From NCBI RefSeq assembly GCF_947301925.1, contig NZ_CAMYUE010000003.1, positions 1 to 64,000 on the forward strand: 64,000 nt of DNA, in the 5' to 3' direction. Every line of letters starts with the position of its first letter. Within the stretch, counting starts at the first letter, position 1. The stretch comes from an uncultured Ruminococcus sp. (GTDB lineage Bacteria; Bacillota; Clostridia; Oscillospirales; Ruminococcaceae). A program made the translations under genes and the position numbers. Below are positions 8,884 to 18,178 of this stretch, in pieces. The notes beneath the pieces were generated by a model. It saw nothing but the letters and a program-made list of their open reading frames with translations, was not told the DNA's origin and ran no database searches.

Positions 8884-9956
8884 ACGAAGATGTAATTGAA
8901 CAGGAATTAGAAGGGGAAATAAAAACAAAAGATCAGTTAGAGTTGTTTTACTCCCAGGGATACAGGAATAGCAGAGTAGCATATCTTAGATTAATACTCA
9001 TGGTATTTGTGTGTTTCTGGAATTTCGGTTCTCCCGAACCTACTGGTATACTCTCCGCGATAAGCGGCTTTGCGATACCTTGCTTCTATATTCTCTCTGG
9101 ATATTTTATCCTGCCTGCTGACAAAGGAAAAAGGATTGAAAAGACAAAACGCAAGATCAAAAGATCATTCTTATGTTTTGCATTTATGCTTGTTTTGTAC
9201 ATTCTGATCAATGTAATAGTTTGTGTTATCAATAACCTTAAGATCTCTGTTTCTCCGCGTATTTTGTTTAATTTCCTTGTACTGGATCTGTGGCCGTATT
9301 ATATTGGCAGCAATATATGGTTTATAGAAGCCATGATCTGTGCATACATAGTTATCTTTGTCGCAGAGAAATTAAACCTTATGCGATACTATAAAGCAGT
9401 TCTGATAATTACCCTTATCTTCATGCTGCTTTCAGGAGAATTTGCAGGAATAATACATTTTAACATTCTTGGGTATCCATACATACCCGGCAACTGGTTA
9501 ACAAGAGCATTGCCTTATATCTTGCTTGGTAAATTCCTTCGTGAAAAAGAAGAACTTATATTAAAGACAGCTGCATGGAAATATATAGCTATCTGGATCG
9601 TGGGTGCTGGAATGGCAATAGCTGAGCTCTACCTTCTTGGCCGATCGGGATATCTTGTATATGAAGGTCATATGCTGGGATACGGTATTATGGCTGTAGC
9701 TGCCTGCGGTCTGGTATTATCTAAGCCGGTGGGACGTGAAACTCCGACAACAGCTTTTATAACACATTTTGATCCTGTATTATCCGGTGTAATATATATG
9801 CTTATGGATCCGCTCTTTTATATCATAGGACTATTCTTAGGAGGAGATTATATAGGATTTATTTATTATTTTGGCGGTTTGACCGCTCTTGCAGTTAGTA
9901 TTATGATTGCTTGTATGATTAAGAACTTCAAACCGCTAAAGGCGTTTTATTCCTGA
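8868..9956 (+). CDS. Acyltransferase 3-family membrane protein
   Basis: Multi-TM, YLRLILMVFVCFWNF...CFYILSGYFI motif; overlaps the ABC gene. Confidence 0.7.
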   Translation: MVEYLNEDVIEQELEGEIKTKDQLELFYSQGYRNSRVAYLRLILMVFVCFWNFGSPEPTGILSAISGFAIPCFYILSGYFILPADKGKRIEKTKRKIKRSFLCFAFMLVLYILINVIVCVINNLKISVSPRILFNFLVLDLWPYYIGSNIWFIEAMICAYIVIFVAEKLNLMRYYKAVLIITLIFMLLSGEFAGIIHFNILGYPYIPGNWLTRALPYILLGKFLREKEELILKTAAWKYIAIWIVGAGMAIAELYLLGRSGYLVYEGHMLGYGIMAVAACGLVLSKPVGRETPTTAFITHFDPVLSGVIYMLMDPLFYIIGLFLGGDYIGFIYYFGGLTALAVSIMIACMIKNFKPLKAFYS

Positions 9957-10015
9957 TTTTGGGTTTTCAGACAATAAGAAATATGAGAACTATGATTATT
10001 ATATAGCTCTTGTGC

Positions 10016-10072
10016 AGCCCACTGAGCAGCTTCCGCGATATAGCGGCAGTTGTTTAGTGGGATTTTTGCGTT
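10016..10072 (+). terminator. Intrinsic terminator after the acyltransferase
   Basis: Long stem CCCACTGAGCA...CCGC-GATATA-GCGG...TGTTTAGTGGG followed by ATTTTTG. Confidence 0.65.
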
Positions 10073-10407
10073 TTGGGGTAAGTGCCAAATAAGTGACGTA
10101 TGGAAGTCAATACTTTTTGCTATCAGGCAGAATAATCTATTTTGTCTGATATAAGCCCTTTTCCTGTATCATCTTAGGCCTTTATAGTTCCTATTCAATC
10201 AAATGCTCAAAAGCATCATTGATATTTGTTACAAATACATCTGGTTTCTTCTTAATAATAACACTGTTAATAACTATCATTCACTCCTGTTTTTGTTCTC
10301 TTCACTCTAATTATAATGAAAAAGCATTAGCAATGATTATAATAAAATTGCAGTTAGTTAATAACTGAAAACCATATTAATCCTATAAAATGAAAGGAAG
10401 TTTTAAA

Positions 10408-10797
10408 ATGAAAAACATTATTAAGAAGATATCTGCAATTGCAATGGCGTTCACACTCATTGGAACAGGTACAGCCATTACCCGAACGATCTCACCTAAA
10501 TCTGACACAACGCTTTCTGCAAGTGCTGCGCGTAATACAAAGGCATACAGAGTGAAGTGCAGATTTGCTTTACCAATTTCTTTTTCTTACGCTGAGGCAT
10601 TAACTACCGGTACAGGTCTTGATTATGCTGTCAGCGGAGGGGGCAATTTTGTATTGAATCTCACTATTTATGAAGGAACAGTACTCGAACTTGATTCCAA
10701 AGGAAAGTGTGTAAGCGGTTATAATGCTAAAACAGGTAAAAATCTGAAAGGTGCGGATTTCTCACGTTATATGCATAATCTGCAAAGACTTTATTAA
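10408..10797 (+). CDS. Small secreted protein, signal-peptide paralogue of the 11552-11857 product
   Basis: MKNIIKKISAIAMAFTLIGTGTAITRTISPKSDTTLSASAA, signal peptide; start placed at 10408 within ORF 10390-10797. Confidence 0.6.
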   Translation: MKNIIKKISAIAMAFTLIGTGTAITRTISPKSDTTLSASAARNTKAYRVKCRFALPISFSYAEALTTGTGLDYAVSGGGNFVLNLTIYEGTVLELDSKGKCVSGYNAKTGKNLKGADFSRYMHNLQRLY

Positions 10798-10815
10798 TTA
10801 TTATATGGTGCAAGA

Positions 10816-11520
10816 ATGGGAGTAGTCAGCGGAAATCCGTGTGAGAAGGTGATCCTGCCAAAGATACATGACACGGAAAAGCAGATATACACATCAAATG
10901 ATATACAAAGAATACTGGTATTGCTTGAAACAGAACCGCTTCAGCTCAGAGTATTTTTCACACTGATGATATATAGTGGTTTCCGTCGCGGCGAAATGCT
11001 TGGCCTGGAATGGAAAGATGTTGATTTCGAGAACAATATCATCAGTATAAGACGTACAAGTAACTACCTTAAACAAATCGGGACATATACTGATACTACC
11101 AAAACAAAGCGTTCTCAGAGGACTTTGAAGTTCCCAGAACAGATCATGGAAATTCTGAAGCTTTATAAAGAAGAACAGGATAATCAGGCCTTACAGTGTG
11201 GTGATAAGTGGATCGATAACGACAGGTTGTTTGTAAAATGGAACGGTGAAGCAATGTATAACGGAATACCATATTCATGGTTTAGGCGATTCTGTGAACG
11301 AAATAATATCCCGTTCCATGGAATCCACTCTTTCAGGCACACCTTTGCTTCGCTCCTTGTAAATCAGGGAGTAGATATTGTTACGGTATCTGGAGCGTTA
11401 GGACATTCAGTAGTTTCAACAACAAGCAATATTTACTGTCATACAGACAGGCGGTTGCATCTCGGTGCAGCCGCTTTTTTATATGATAAGAGTTTTTTCA
11501 AACATACTGTATTCACATAA
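10816..11520 (+). pseudogene. Tyrosine recombinase/phage integrase catalytic-domain fragment
   Basis: FRRGEMLGLEWKDVDF...HGIHSFRHTFASLLVNQGVDIVTVSGALGHSVVSTTSNIYCH; no N-terminal SAM-like domain, and the C-terminus after IYCH reads through a terminator hairpin (GCGGTTGCA-TCTCGG-TGCAGCCGC). Confidence 0.75.
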
Positions 11521-11522
11521 AA

Positions 11523-11547
11523 AATAGCTCTCCAAGTGGAGAGCTAT
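11523..11547 (-). terminator. Intrinsic terminator for the 11552 gene
   Basis: ATAGCTCTCCAAGTGGAGAGCTAT stem with T/A tracts. Confidence 0.65.
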
Positions 11548-11551
11548 TCCT

Positions 11552-11857
11552 TCAATTATGCCATGAAATGCTTAATTTTCTTACCGATAAACAACAATAA
11601 AGAGGTTTCATACTGCTTGAATATACTATTATACTGTTCGGAAATGGCGTCGTATAATAGTAACTTTTAGTTGTTGAGTAAAATGATGCATCGCCATCGT
11701 TTACAACGATTGAATTAACAGGTCCATATACAGAAGCGGCAGATGCTGTAAGAGTATTGTCTGATTTTGGATTTACATTCTTTGCAATAGTTGTACCTGT
11801 TCCAAGGAGTGTGAATGCGATTGCGATTGCCGAGATTTTTTTGATTACGTTTTTCAT
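11552..11857 (-). CDS. Small secreted protein paralogous in its signal region to the 10408 product
   Basis: MKNVIKKISAIAIAFTLLGTGTTIAKNVNPKSDNTLTASAASVYG. Confidence 0.6.
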   Translation of the reverse strand: MKNVIKKISAIAIAFTLLGTGTTIAKNVNPKSDNTLTASAASVYGPVNSIVVNDGDASFYSTTKSYYYTTPFPNSIIVYSSSMKPLYCCLSVRKLSISWHN

Positions 11858-12088
11858 TTGTATTACTTCCTTTACATAATATTTAGGCTATAAGAAGCCT
11901 TATGAAACATAATACAATAAATGTTTTGTTTTGTCAAGTACTGTTTTGTTATCTGCAAAAATGTGTTTATAGCACACAAATAAAAAGGCGGCTGACTGTA
12001 AAAGTCAACCGCTTTTTCTTTTGGTATCAAAGCAAAATAGTGACGGCAAATCCGCCATTGAAGAAATAAAGTTTGTTTAATACCACAT

Positions 12089-12461
12089 TGGTGGAGGCGA
12101 GGGGAATTGAACCCCTGTCCGAAAGTCCGTTCATGCAACTTTCTACGAGCGTATTTTACCTATTATAATTCCCCGTGGCAGCCGCCGATAAACGGGCTGA
12201 AGCCGCAGGTAGTCCGTATACAACTGACGGACACGGACACTTCCGACAGTCGTTCACCGCTCATCGATGCCCATGCAGGAGCCGCGGTACTCTCCCGGTG
12301 GACAGAAGCTGACTTAAGCAGCTACCAGTACTCTATCGTTTGTAGATACTGTAATGTTATTTCTTGCGTTTATATTTAAACGTGGCGCAGGTTATGGAGA
12401 TCACGCCATTCTCCGCTCGCTTATCACACTTCAAGACCCCCGTCGAAACCTTTACGCCCCC
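12089..12461 (-). ncRNA. ssrA: Transfer-messenger RNA (tmRNA)
   Basis: Minus strand begins GGGGGCGTAAAGGTTTCGACGGGGG and ends GGGGTTCAATTCCCCTCGCCTCCACCA; in-frame tag reading ...ARNNITVSTNDRVLVAA then TAA. Confidence 0.93.
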
Positions 12462-12923
12462 ATATTCATGAGGGAGTGAGGTAGGGAGCTGTAGTGCTCC
12501 GAATAATATTATAGCTTGTTTTTTAAGATTTGTCAACAGCAAATAATGACGAAACGTGTCTTTTCAAGTATTCATACATTAGCTCTTAGATTATAGTGGC
12601 GCACAGTGTGCGCCAGCCAGGTATTATAACAATGTGATCTCCTGCTTTTCGACGTCAACATGAGATAGTTCCGCAGGAAAGAACAGCCCGCGGAGTTTCG
12701 TGGCCGAAATTGACATTATAGGGTATGGGCAGCTCAGTGTAACTGGTGAAATACAGGTATTCGGTTTGGAAAAATCGTTTCCGTTATATTTCCGTTATTG
12801 CAATATAATCAGATATGTATTTGATACAAACGATGCAATGGTTACTATTTGAAAATGGCTAAATATAGGCAAGTATATGAACTAAGATAAACAATGAAGT
12901 TATACCATTCTATTCTGGCAGGA

Positions 12924-12966
12924 TTGTGGTCACGAAGACCGTGGGTTCGAATCCCATCTCCCACCA
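12924..12966 (+). tRNA. 3' half of a tRNA-His-like gene (truncated at the anticodon loop)
   Basis: TTGTGGT-CACGA-AGACC-GTGGGTTCGAATCCCAT-CTCCCAC-C: GTG anticodon loop, T-arm and 3' acceptor strand present; D-arm and 5' acceptor strand absent upstream. Confidence 0.6.
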
Positions 12967-12978
12967 TCATAAAATAGG

Positions 12979-13007
12979 CACTTCCGAGAAATCGGAAGTG
13001 TTTTTTT
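12979..13007 (+). terminator. Intrinsic terminator downstream of the tRNA remnant
   Basis: CACTTCCGA-GAAA-TCGGAAGTG followed by T7. Confidence 0.8.
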
Positions 13008-13080
13008 CGTTGTTTTTCTGCATTTTTTCCTGCAATTAGTTTTCCCGACTTTCTGACCAAGCTTAAAATGATATAATAAG

Positions 13081-13111
13081 AAAAATGCAAAACAGCGAGT
13101 TCTGCTGTCGG
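13081..13111. repeat. 31-bp direct repeat, copy 1
   Basis: AAAAATGCAAAACAGCGAGTTCTGCTGTCGG; one mismatch to 15110-15140. Confidence 0.85.
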
Positions 13112-13282
13112 GCTAAAGTAACTTTTTGCATACTCTCTCTTTCAGTTGCCTATGTCATGGGAATCATTTACGCCGTTTTTTAGGTGATCTCTGCCTTCTC
13201 TGCTAAAAGTCAACAATATATTGATAATCATCGTAATTTATGTTATAATTGTATAAATCATAGGAAAAGGGAGGTCGATTGT

Positions 13283-14347
13283 ATGCCTTTCAGAATCATC
13301 AGAAACGATATTACCAAGGTAAAAGCTGACGCTATCGTTAACGCTGCGAATTCATCGCTGTTAGGCGGAGGCGGAGTTGACGGTGCTATACATCATGCAG
13401 CAGGCCCCGGGCTTCTTGCGGAATGCAGAACTCTCGGCGGCTGCAAAACAGGTGAAGCAAAGCTTACAAAGGGATATGCTCTTGACTGTAAATATATCAT
13501 ACATACTGTAGGACCTGTTTGGCACGGCGGTGACCGCTGTGAGGAGGAGCTCCTGCGCTCATGCTACAGGAACTCCCTTGAGCTTGCAAAGGAAAAAGGT
13601 TGTGATAGCGCAGCTTTTCCGCTTATATCATCGGGGATATACGGCTATCCGAAGGATAAAGCACTTGATGTGGCTGTTTCCGAATTCAGAAGCTTCCTTG
13701 AAGGAAATGATATGGATATCACTCTCGTCATATTCGATAAGGACTCTTTTGAGGTAAGCTCTGGTATCGTCGGTGAGATAAGGCAGTATATAAGCGACGC
13801 TTACGCAAAAAAATGTGCTGCTCGTGACAGAAGGAACAGGGACAGCGAAATAGCTCTTGGTATGTACCATACTGCCGAAGCTGCTAAACCAATTGGATTA
13901 TTCGGCAGAAAAAAAGAAAGCATGAAAGAATGCTCTGCAAATATCATGCCCGAAGAAGATATCTGCTGTGAGACCGGCGCCGCCCTTGAAGATATGCTGA
14001 AAACCCATGACGAATCCTTCTCGGAAGCTCTGCTCAGGCTCATAGACGAAAAAGGCATGACAGATGTGGAGACCTATAAAAAAGCTAATATTGACCGCAA
14101 GCTGTTCTCCAAGATACGCAGCGACAAGAACTACAAACCCAAAAAGCAGACCGCAGTCGCTTTTGCCATAGCACTTGAGCTCGATCTCGGCGAAACTGAG
14201 GAACTGCTGAAAAAAGCAGGCTTTGCCCTCTCTGACAGCCTGAAATTCGATCTGATAATCCGCTATTTTATTGAACGCAGCAATTATAATATCTATGAGA
14301 TCAACGAAGCACTGTTTGCTTTTGACCAGAGTCTTATAGGTTCATGA
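13283..14347 (+). CDS. Macro-domain (ADP-ribose-binding) protein with an additional C-terminal domain
   Basis: [40 protein letters not shown]...[13 protein letters not shown]-terminal [56 protein letters not shown]. Start at 13283 after GGGAGG RBS. Confidence 0.88.
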   Translation: MPFRIIRNDITKVKADAIVNAANSSLLGGGGVDGAIHHAAGPGLLAECRTLGGCKTGEAKLTKGYALDCKYIIHTVGPVWHGGDRCEEELLRSCYRNSLELAKEKGCDSAAFPLISSGIYGYPKDKALDVAVSEFRSFLEGNDMDITLVIFDKDSFEVSSGIVGEIRQYISDAYAKKCAARDRRNRDSEIALGMYHTAEAAKPIGLFGRKKESMKECSANIMPEEDICCETGAALEDMLKTHDESFSEALLRLIDEKGMTDVETYKKANIDRKLFSKIRSDKNYKPKKQTAVAFAIALELDLGETEELLKKAGFALSDSLKFDLIIRYFIERSNYNIYEINEALFAFDQSLIGS

Positions 14348-14457
14348 TTTGTCGCCTCAGAAGCGACCAGAATACCTCCGTGATGATGTATACTGTAATT
14401 ACAGTAAAGGAAACGTGAAAGCGGTTCCGCAGAAAACATCAAAACGGAGGTATTATT

Positions 14458-15108
14458 ATGAAAAAGAACTTGACTGAACTGGTATTCATTCTTGACGAGA
14501 GCGGCTCAATGAGCGGACTTACAGCTGATACTATCGGCGGCTTCAATTCACTTATCGCAAAGCAGAAAAAAGAAGAGGGCGACGCGCTTGTTTCAACTGT
14601 ATTCTTCAGCAACGATTCCAATGTGATACATGACAGAGTGAAGCTGGAAGATGTTCCCAAGCTTACAGACAGGGACTATGTTCCTTCAGGCTGTACTGCA
14701 CTTCTTGACGCAGTAGGTGACGCTGTTCACCACATTGCAAATATCCATAAATATGCCCGTGATGAGGATGTTCCCGAAAAGACGCTGTTTGTCATTACAA
14801 CGGACGGAATGGAAAACGCCAGCAGAAAGTACAGCCACAAGGACGTGAAGAAGCTCATTGAAAGAGTGCAGGAGGAGAAGGGCTGGGAATTCGTATTCCT
14901 CGGAGCCAATATTGACGCGGCTGAGACAGCAGGCTCTATTGGTATCAGCGCAGAATGCGCAGTTGACTATCATGCTGACTGCTGCGGTACGGAGGTTCTT
15001 TACGAAGCAGTCGGCTGTGCTGTAAGCAGTGTAAGAGCCAAAAAAGGACTCAATAAGGCTTGGAAGTGCTCTGTAGAAGCTGACAATGAGCGCAGAAAAA
15101 AGATATAA
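14458..15108 (+). CDS. von Willebrand factor A domain protein
   Basis: MIDAS motif DESGSM in ELVFILDESGSMSGLTADTIGGFNSLI. Confidence 0.85.
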   Translation: MKKNLTELVFILDESGSMSGLTADTIGGFNSLIAKQKKEEGDALVSTVFFSNDSNVIHDRVKLEDVPKLTDRDYVPSGCTALLDAVGDAVHHIANIHKYARDEDVPEKTLFVITTDGMENASRKYSHKDVKKLIERVQEEKGWEFVFLGANIDAAETAGSIGISAECAVDYHADCCGTEVLYEAVGCAVSSVRAKKGLNKAWKCSVEADNERRKKI

Positions 15109-15109
15109 C

Positions 15110-15140
15110 AAAAATGCAAAACAGAGAGTTCTGCTGTCGG
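15110..15140. repeat. 31-bp direct repeat, copy 2
   Basis: AAAAATGCAAAACAGAGAGTTCTGCTGTCGG, starts immediately after the vWA stop codon. Confidence 0.85.
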
Positions 15141-15240
15141 ATAAAAGGGAATTACTGCCTGTTCTGCTTTCAGGGAAGATCAGAAAGATCAAAGGCACCA
15201 TGTGGCGTTTGAGAGGATACATGGTGAAGAATATACCGGA

Positions 15241-15303
15241 GCGTATGTTGCAACAACAACTGAGGGAGAAGCAAAGAGCCTGGAAGAATATATGAAGAAT
15301 TAA
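15241..15303 (+). pseudogene. Remnant of a dockerin protein C-terminus
   Basis: Translation AYVATTTEGEAKSLEEYMKN* matches the dockerin end at 28230-28293 (AYVATTAEGEAMTMEEYMKK*). Confidence 0.7.
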
Positions 15304-15428
15304 AACATATACATTTTAAAACCCACCCTTCATCACGGGTGGGTTTCCTTTTATTATGACTATTCTTATTATCTGTGATATGTTACACACGGAACACATA
15401 TTCCGCTTTAGCGTTGGAAAGTGATCTT

Positions 15429-17539
15429 ATAATCTTGTACAGATAATAGACGCTAACGGAAGCATTACATCTGCCGAATACAACAGCATGGGAAAGATTG
15501 CTCTTACAACTGATGAAAAAGGCAGACAAATATCATATAAGTATGATGATCTTGGAAATCTCATAAAGATCGTATATGCTGACAGCACTTCTGTATCATT
15601 TACATATGATAACGAAGGAAACAACCTTACCGCAACTGACAGGCTTGGAAGAACAGTAAAAATGGAGTATGACAAGGTGGGCAATCTTCTGTCGAAAACC
15701 TATCCCAACGGCGTAGTTGTGAGATACAACTATAACAAGAATTATGAGCTGATATCCACAGTCAGCGCAAGCGGAAGCGAAACAAAGTATGAGTATGACA
15801 GGATAGGCAGGAACACTGCTATCATTGACGCCCTTGACCATCGTACAGAATTTACATATAACAGCCATTCGCAGCTTGAGAGCATGACTGATGCAAAGGG
15901 ATATACCTACACCTATACCTATTATGACTGCGGAAACAGGTCGGCAGTAAAGTATGCAAACAGAATTGTAATATCCTATAATTATGACGAGCTCAACCGC
16001 CTTATCAGTGAAAAAGCACTTGACAAACAGGGTGGACTTGTGGCAAAATATGAGTATACCCTTGGTGCTTCAGGCGAGCGACTCAAGGCAGAGGAAACCG
16101 ACAGGACAGTTGAATACACCTACGACAAGCTTTACCGCCTGACAGGCGAAAAGATAACAGTCGGTGACGAGGTTACCGAATACACATACGCATACGACAA
16201 TGTGAGCAACCGTATCGTCAAAACTAAGAACAGCGCAGAGACCTTATATACTTACAATGCGCTTAACCAGCTCATAGCTGAAAACGGAACTTCATATCAG
16301 TATGACGACGCGGGTAATCTTTTATCAGTAACATCTGATACAAAGTCTGTTCTGTATGCATACAATGCAGAGAACAAGATGATCCGTGCAACAGTTCAGA
16401 AGGGCAGCAGCCTTTACGTCGAGGAATACGAGTATGACTATGCGGGAAACAGAACAGTAAAGCGCTCCGATAACGACTGTACATACTATCTGAACGATGT
16501 CAGCGGAGCTCTTACGCAGGTCATCGCGGAGCTTGATGCAGAGGGTAATGAGAAGTGCTGGTATACCATTGGTGCTGACCTTATCTCGCAGGAGAGAAAA
16601 GGCGCAGTTTCAACGTATCTCTATGACGGTCACGGTTCGGTAAGAGGGCTTTCCGACGATACGGGAGCAGTAACCGATACATACAATTACGACGCATGGG
16701 GCGAGCTCCTCGACAGGACGGGGGTTACCGAAAACAGCTATCTCTACTGCGGCGAGCAGCTTGACAGTGCAACGGGGCTTTACTATCTCCGTGCGAGATA
16801 CATGGATCCGACCACGGGTACATTCACCACCATGGATACCTATCAGGGAAGTACATTCGACCCTGTATCGCTGCATAAGTACCTTTATGCTAATGCAAAC
16901 CCTGTGATGAATGTCGATCCGAGTGGTTATTCAACATTAACAGGTCAGCAAGTAGCGGTAGCCGGAATAGCTGTCATGGCATCAGCAGTATTAGTTAATG
17001 ATACATGGGCAATGAACGTGTATAAAAACATCAAAAGTTCATTTGCTGCTAATAGTTATTTTGTACCAAAGTATATCTTCCACATAGATGATATATTTAT
17101 CATGCATATTGCGAGCGGTTTTCTGACTTCTGCTGAGGCTAATGAGGAAGTAAGTGCGGAGATCACATCTGGAGCTACATCAGGTACTGGTGCTGCTTCA
17201 CCTGATCCGAATAATAATAAAAATAAGAAGAAAAAGAATGACAAGAATTACAAGCATTATAAATCTGATGAAATTGAGTCAAAATATGGTCTTAACAAAG
17301 GTGAATATCATAGAAGTATTAAAGGTAAAATAATTCAAAGAGCGGAACAAATAAAAAATGACTCAGGAGCGTTCAAAAATGATATTAAAGCATACAGAAA
17401 GTTTGTAAAATTTATGAATCAGATTAAAAATCCTGACATCTTAATTAGTAGAAATGGATATATTGCATTACAAAGTACTACAACCCAAGAAATGATAGAA
17501 CTTGGAATCACAATATATGAATTTCTAAGTGAACTATAA
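15429..17539 (+). CDS. RHS/YD-repeat protein with C-terminal tip, 5'-truncated
   Basis: Multiple YD repeats (YEYDRIGRNTAIIDALDHRTEFTYN...), RHS core end YYLRARYMDPTTGTFTTMDTYQGSTFDPVSLHKYLYANANPVMNVDPSGY. RHS-like frame continues upstream of the ATG at 15488 to a TGA, with no signal peptide. Confidence 0.85.
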
Positions 17540-17589
17540 GTTTAAAAAAGGATGGCATTGAAGAAGAATATATACTGAAAGGAGAAAAA

Positions 17590-18084
17590 ATGTCTTATAA
17601 TTTGGATATTTTGGTGGAGGGTGGAACAAGAATCCCTCCGATGATTATTGAAAAAATAAGGATAGAAGTCAATCCTCGTTATTATGGAAGAGGTGACTAT
17701 AAGGACACATTTTCCTATATGGCTGAAAAAAGAGGAGCATGGTGTTGCCTTTTGGAGATTGATAAAGGAAAACGTATCTACAGCGCTATGAATATTGCAG
17801 ATATAGATATTGAAATTCCTGACTCAGAGGTAAGTTATCCTTTCTGGACAGATAAGATTTCTGGAATGTATGTATTCAAAATAAGAGACGAATATTATCA
17901 TTCATTTAAAACAGTGATGAAAAAACTGCAAGCTCTTTCTCCTAAAAAGCGGATAATGTTTTTACCTCGTTTAGAAGGCGGAGAATACAATAATGTCTGC
18001 GGTGTTATTACTATGAAGCATTTTTTTGAACTGCTTGACAGCAGAAAGATACTTTTTAATATTGTTTATATTATCCAGAATTAG
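17590..18084 (+). CDS. Putative immunity protein for the RHS tip
   Basis: Directly after RHS tip, cytosolic, followed by terminator. Confidence 0.5.
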   Translation: MSYNLDILVEGGTRIPPMIIEKIRIEVNPRYYGRGDYKDTFSYMAEKRGAWCCLLEIDKGKRIYSAMNIADIDIEIPDSEVSYPFWTDKISGMYVFKIRDEYYHSFKTVMKKLQALSPKKRIMFLPRLEGGEYNNVCGVITMKHFFELLDSRKILFNIVYIIQN

Positions 18085-18124
18085 AATTATATATCAGGCG
18101 GGCTCTCACGAGTCCGCTTTTTTC

Positions 18125-18153
18125 TTGACAATTATTATGTTACATGGCATAAT
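18125..18153 (+). promoter_or_regulatory. Repeated promoter-like module copy A (TTGACA-17-CATAAT)
   Basis: TTGACA 18125-18130, CATAAT 18148-18153; upstream hairpin GCGGGCTC..GAGTCCGC + T tract. Confidence 0.6.
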
Positions 18154-18178
18154 ATAAATATATTTCCGTGCTCGCTAT

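Noticed and set aside
10080-10280. Possible degraded minus-strand gene (KKKPDVFVTNINDAFEHLI)
   Set aside because: Too short and without family recognition.
12107-12542. Small ORFs 12107-12379 (+) and 12357-12542 (-)
   Set aside because: They lie within or across the tmRNA gene.
12560-12840. Possible additional RNA gene or gene remnant between tmRNA and tRNA half
   Set aside because: No convincing fold or reading frame could be supported by eye.
12845-13090. 81-aa minus-strand ORF containing VGDGIRTHGLRDHNPARIEWYN
   Set aside because: Classic artefact: translation of the antisense of a tRNA 3' half (positions 12924-12966).
15086-15295. 69-aa ORF after the vWA gene
   Set aside because: Overlaps the vWA 3' end in another frame and the dockerin remnant; no independent support.
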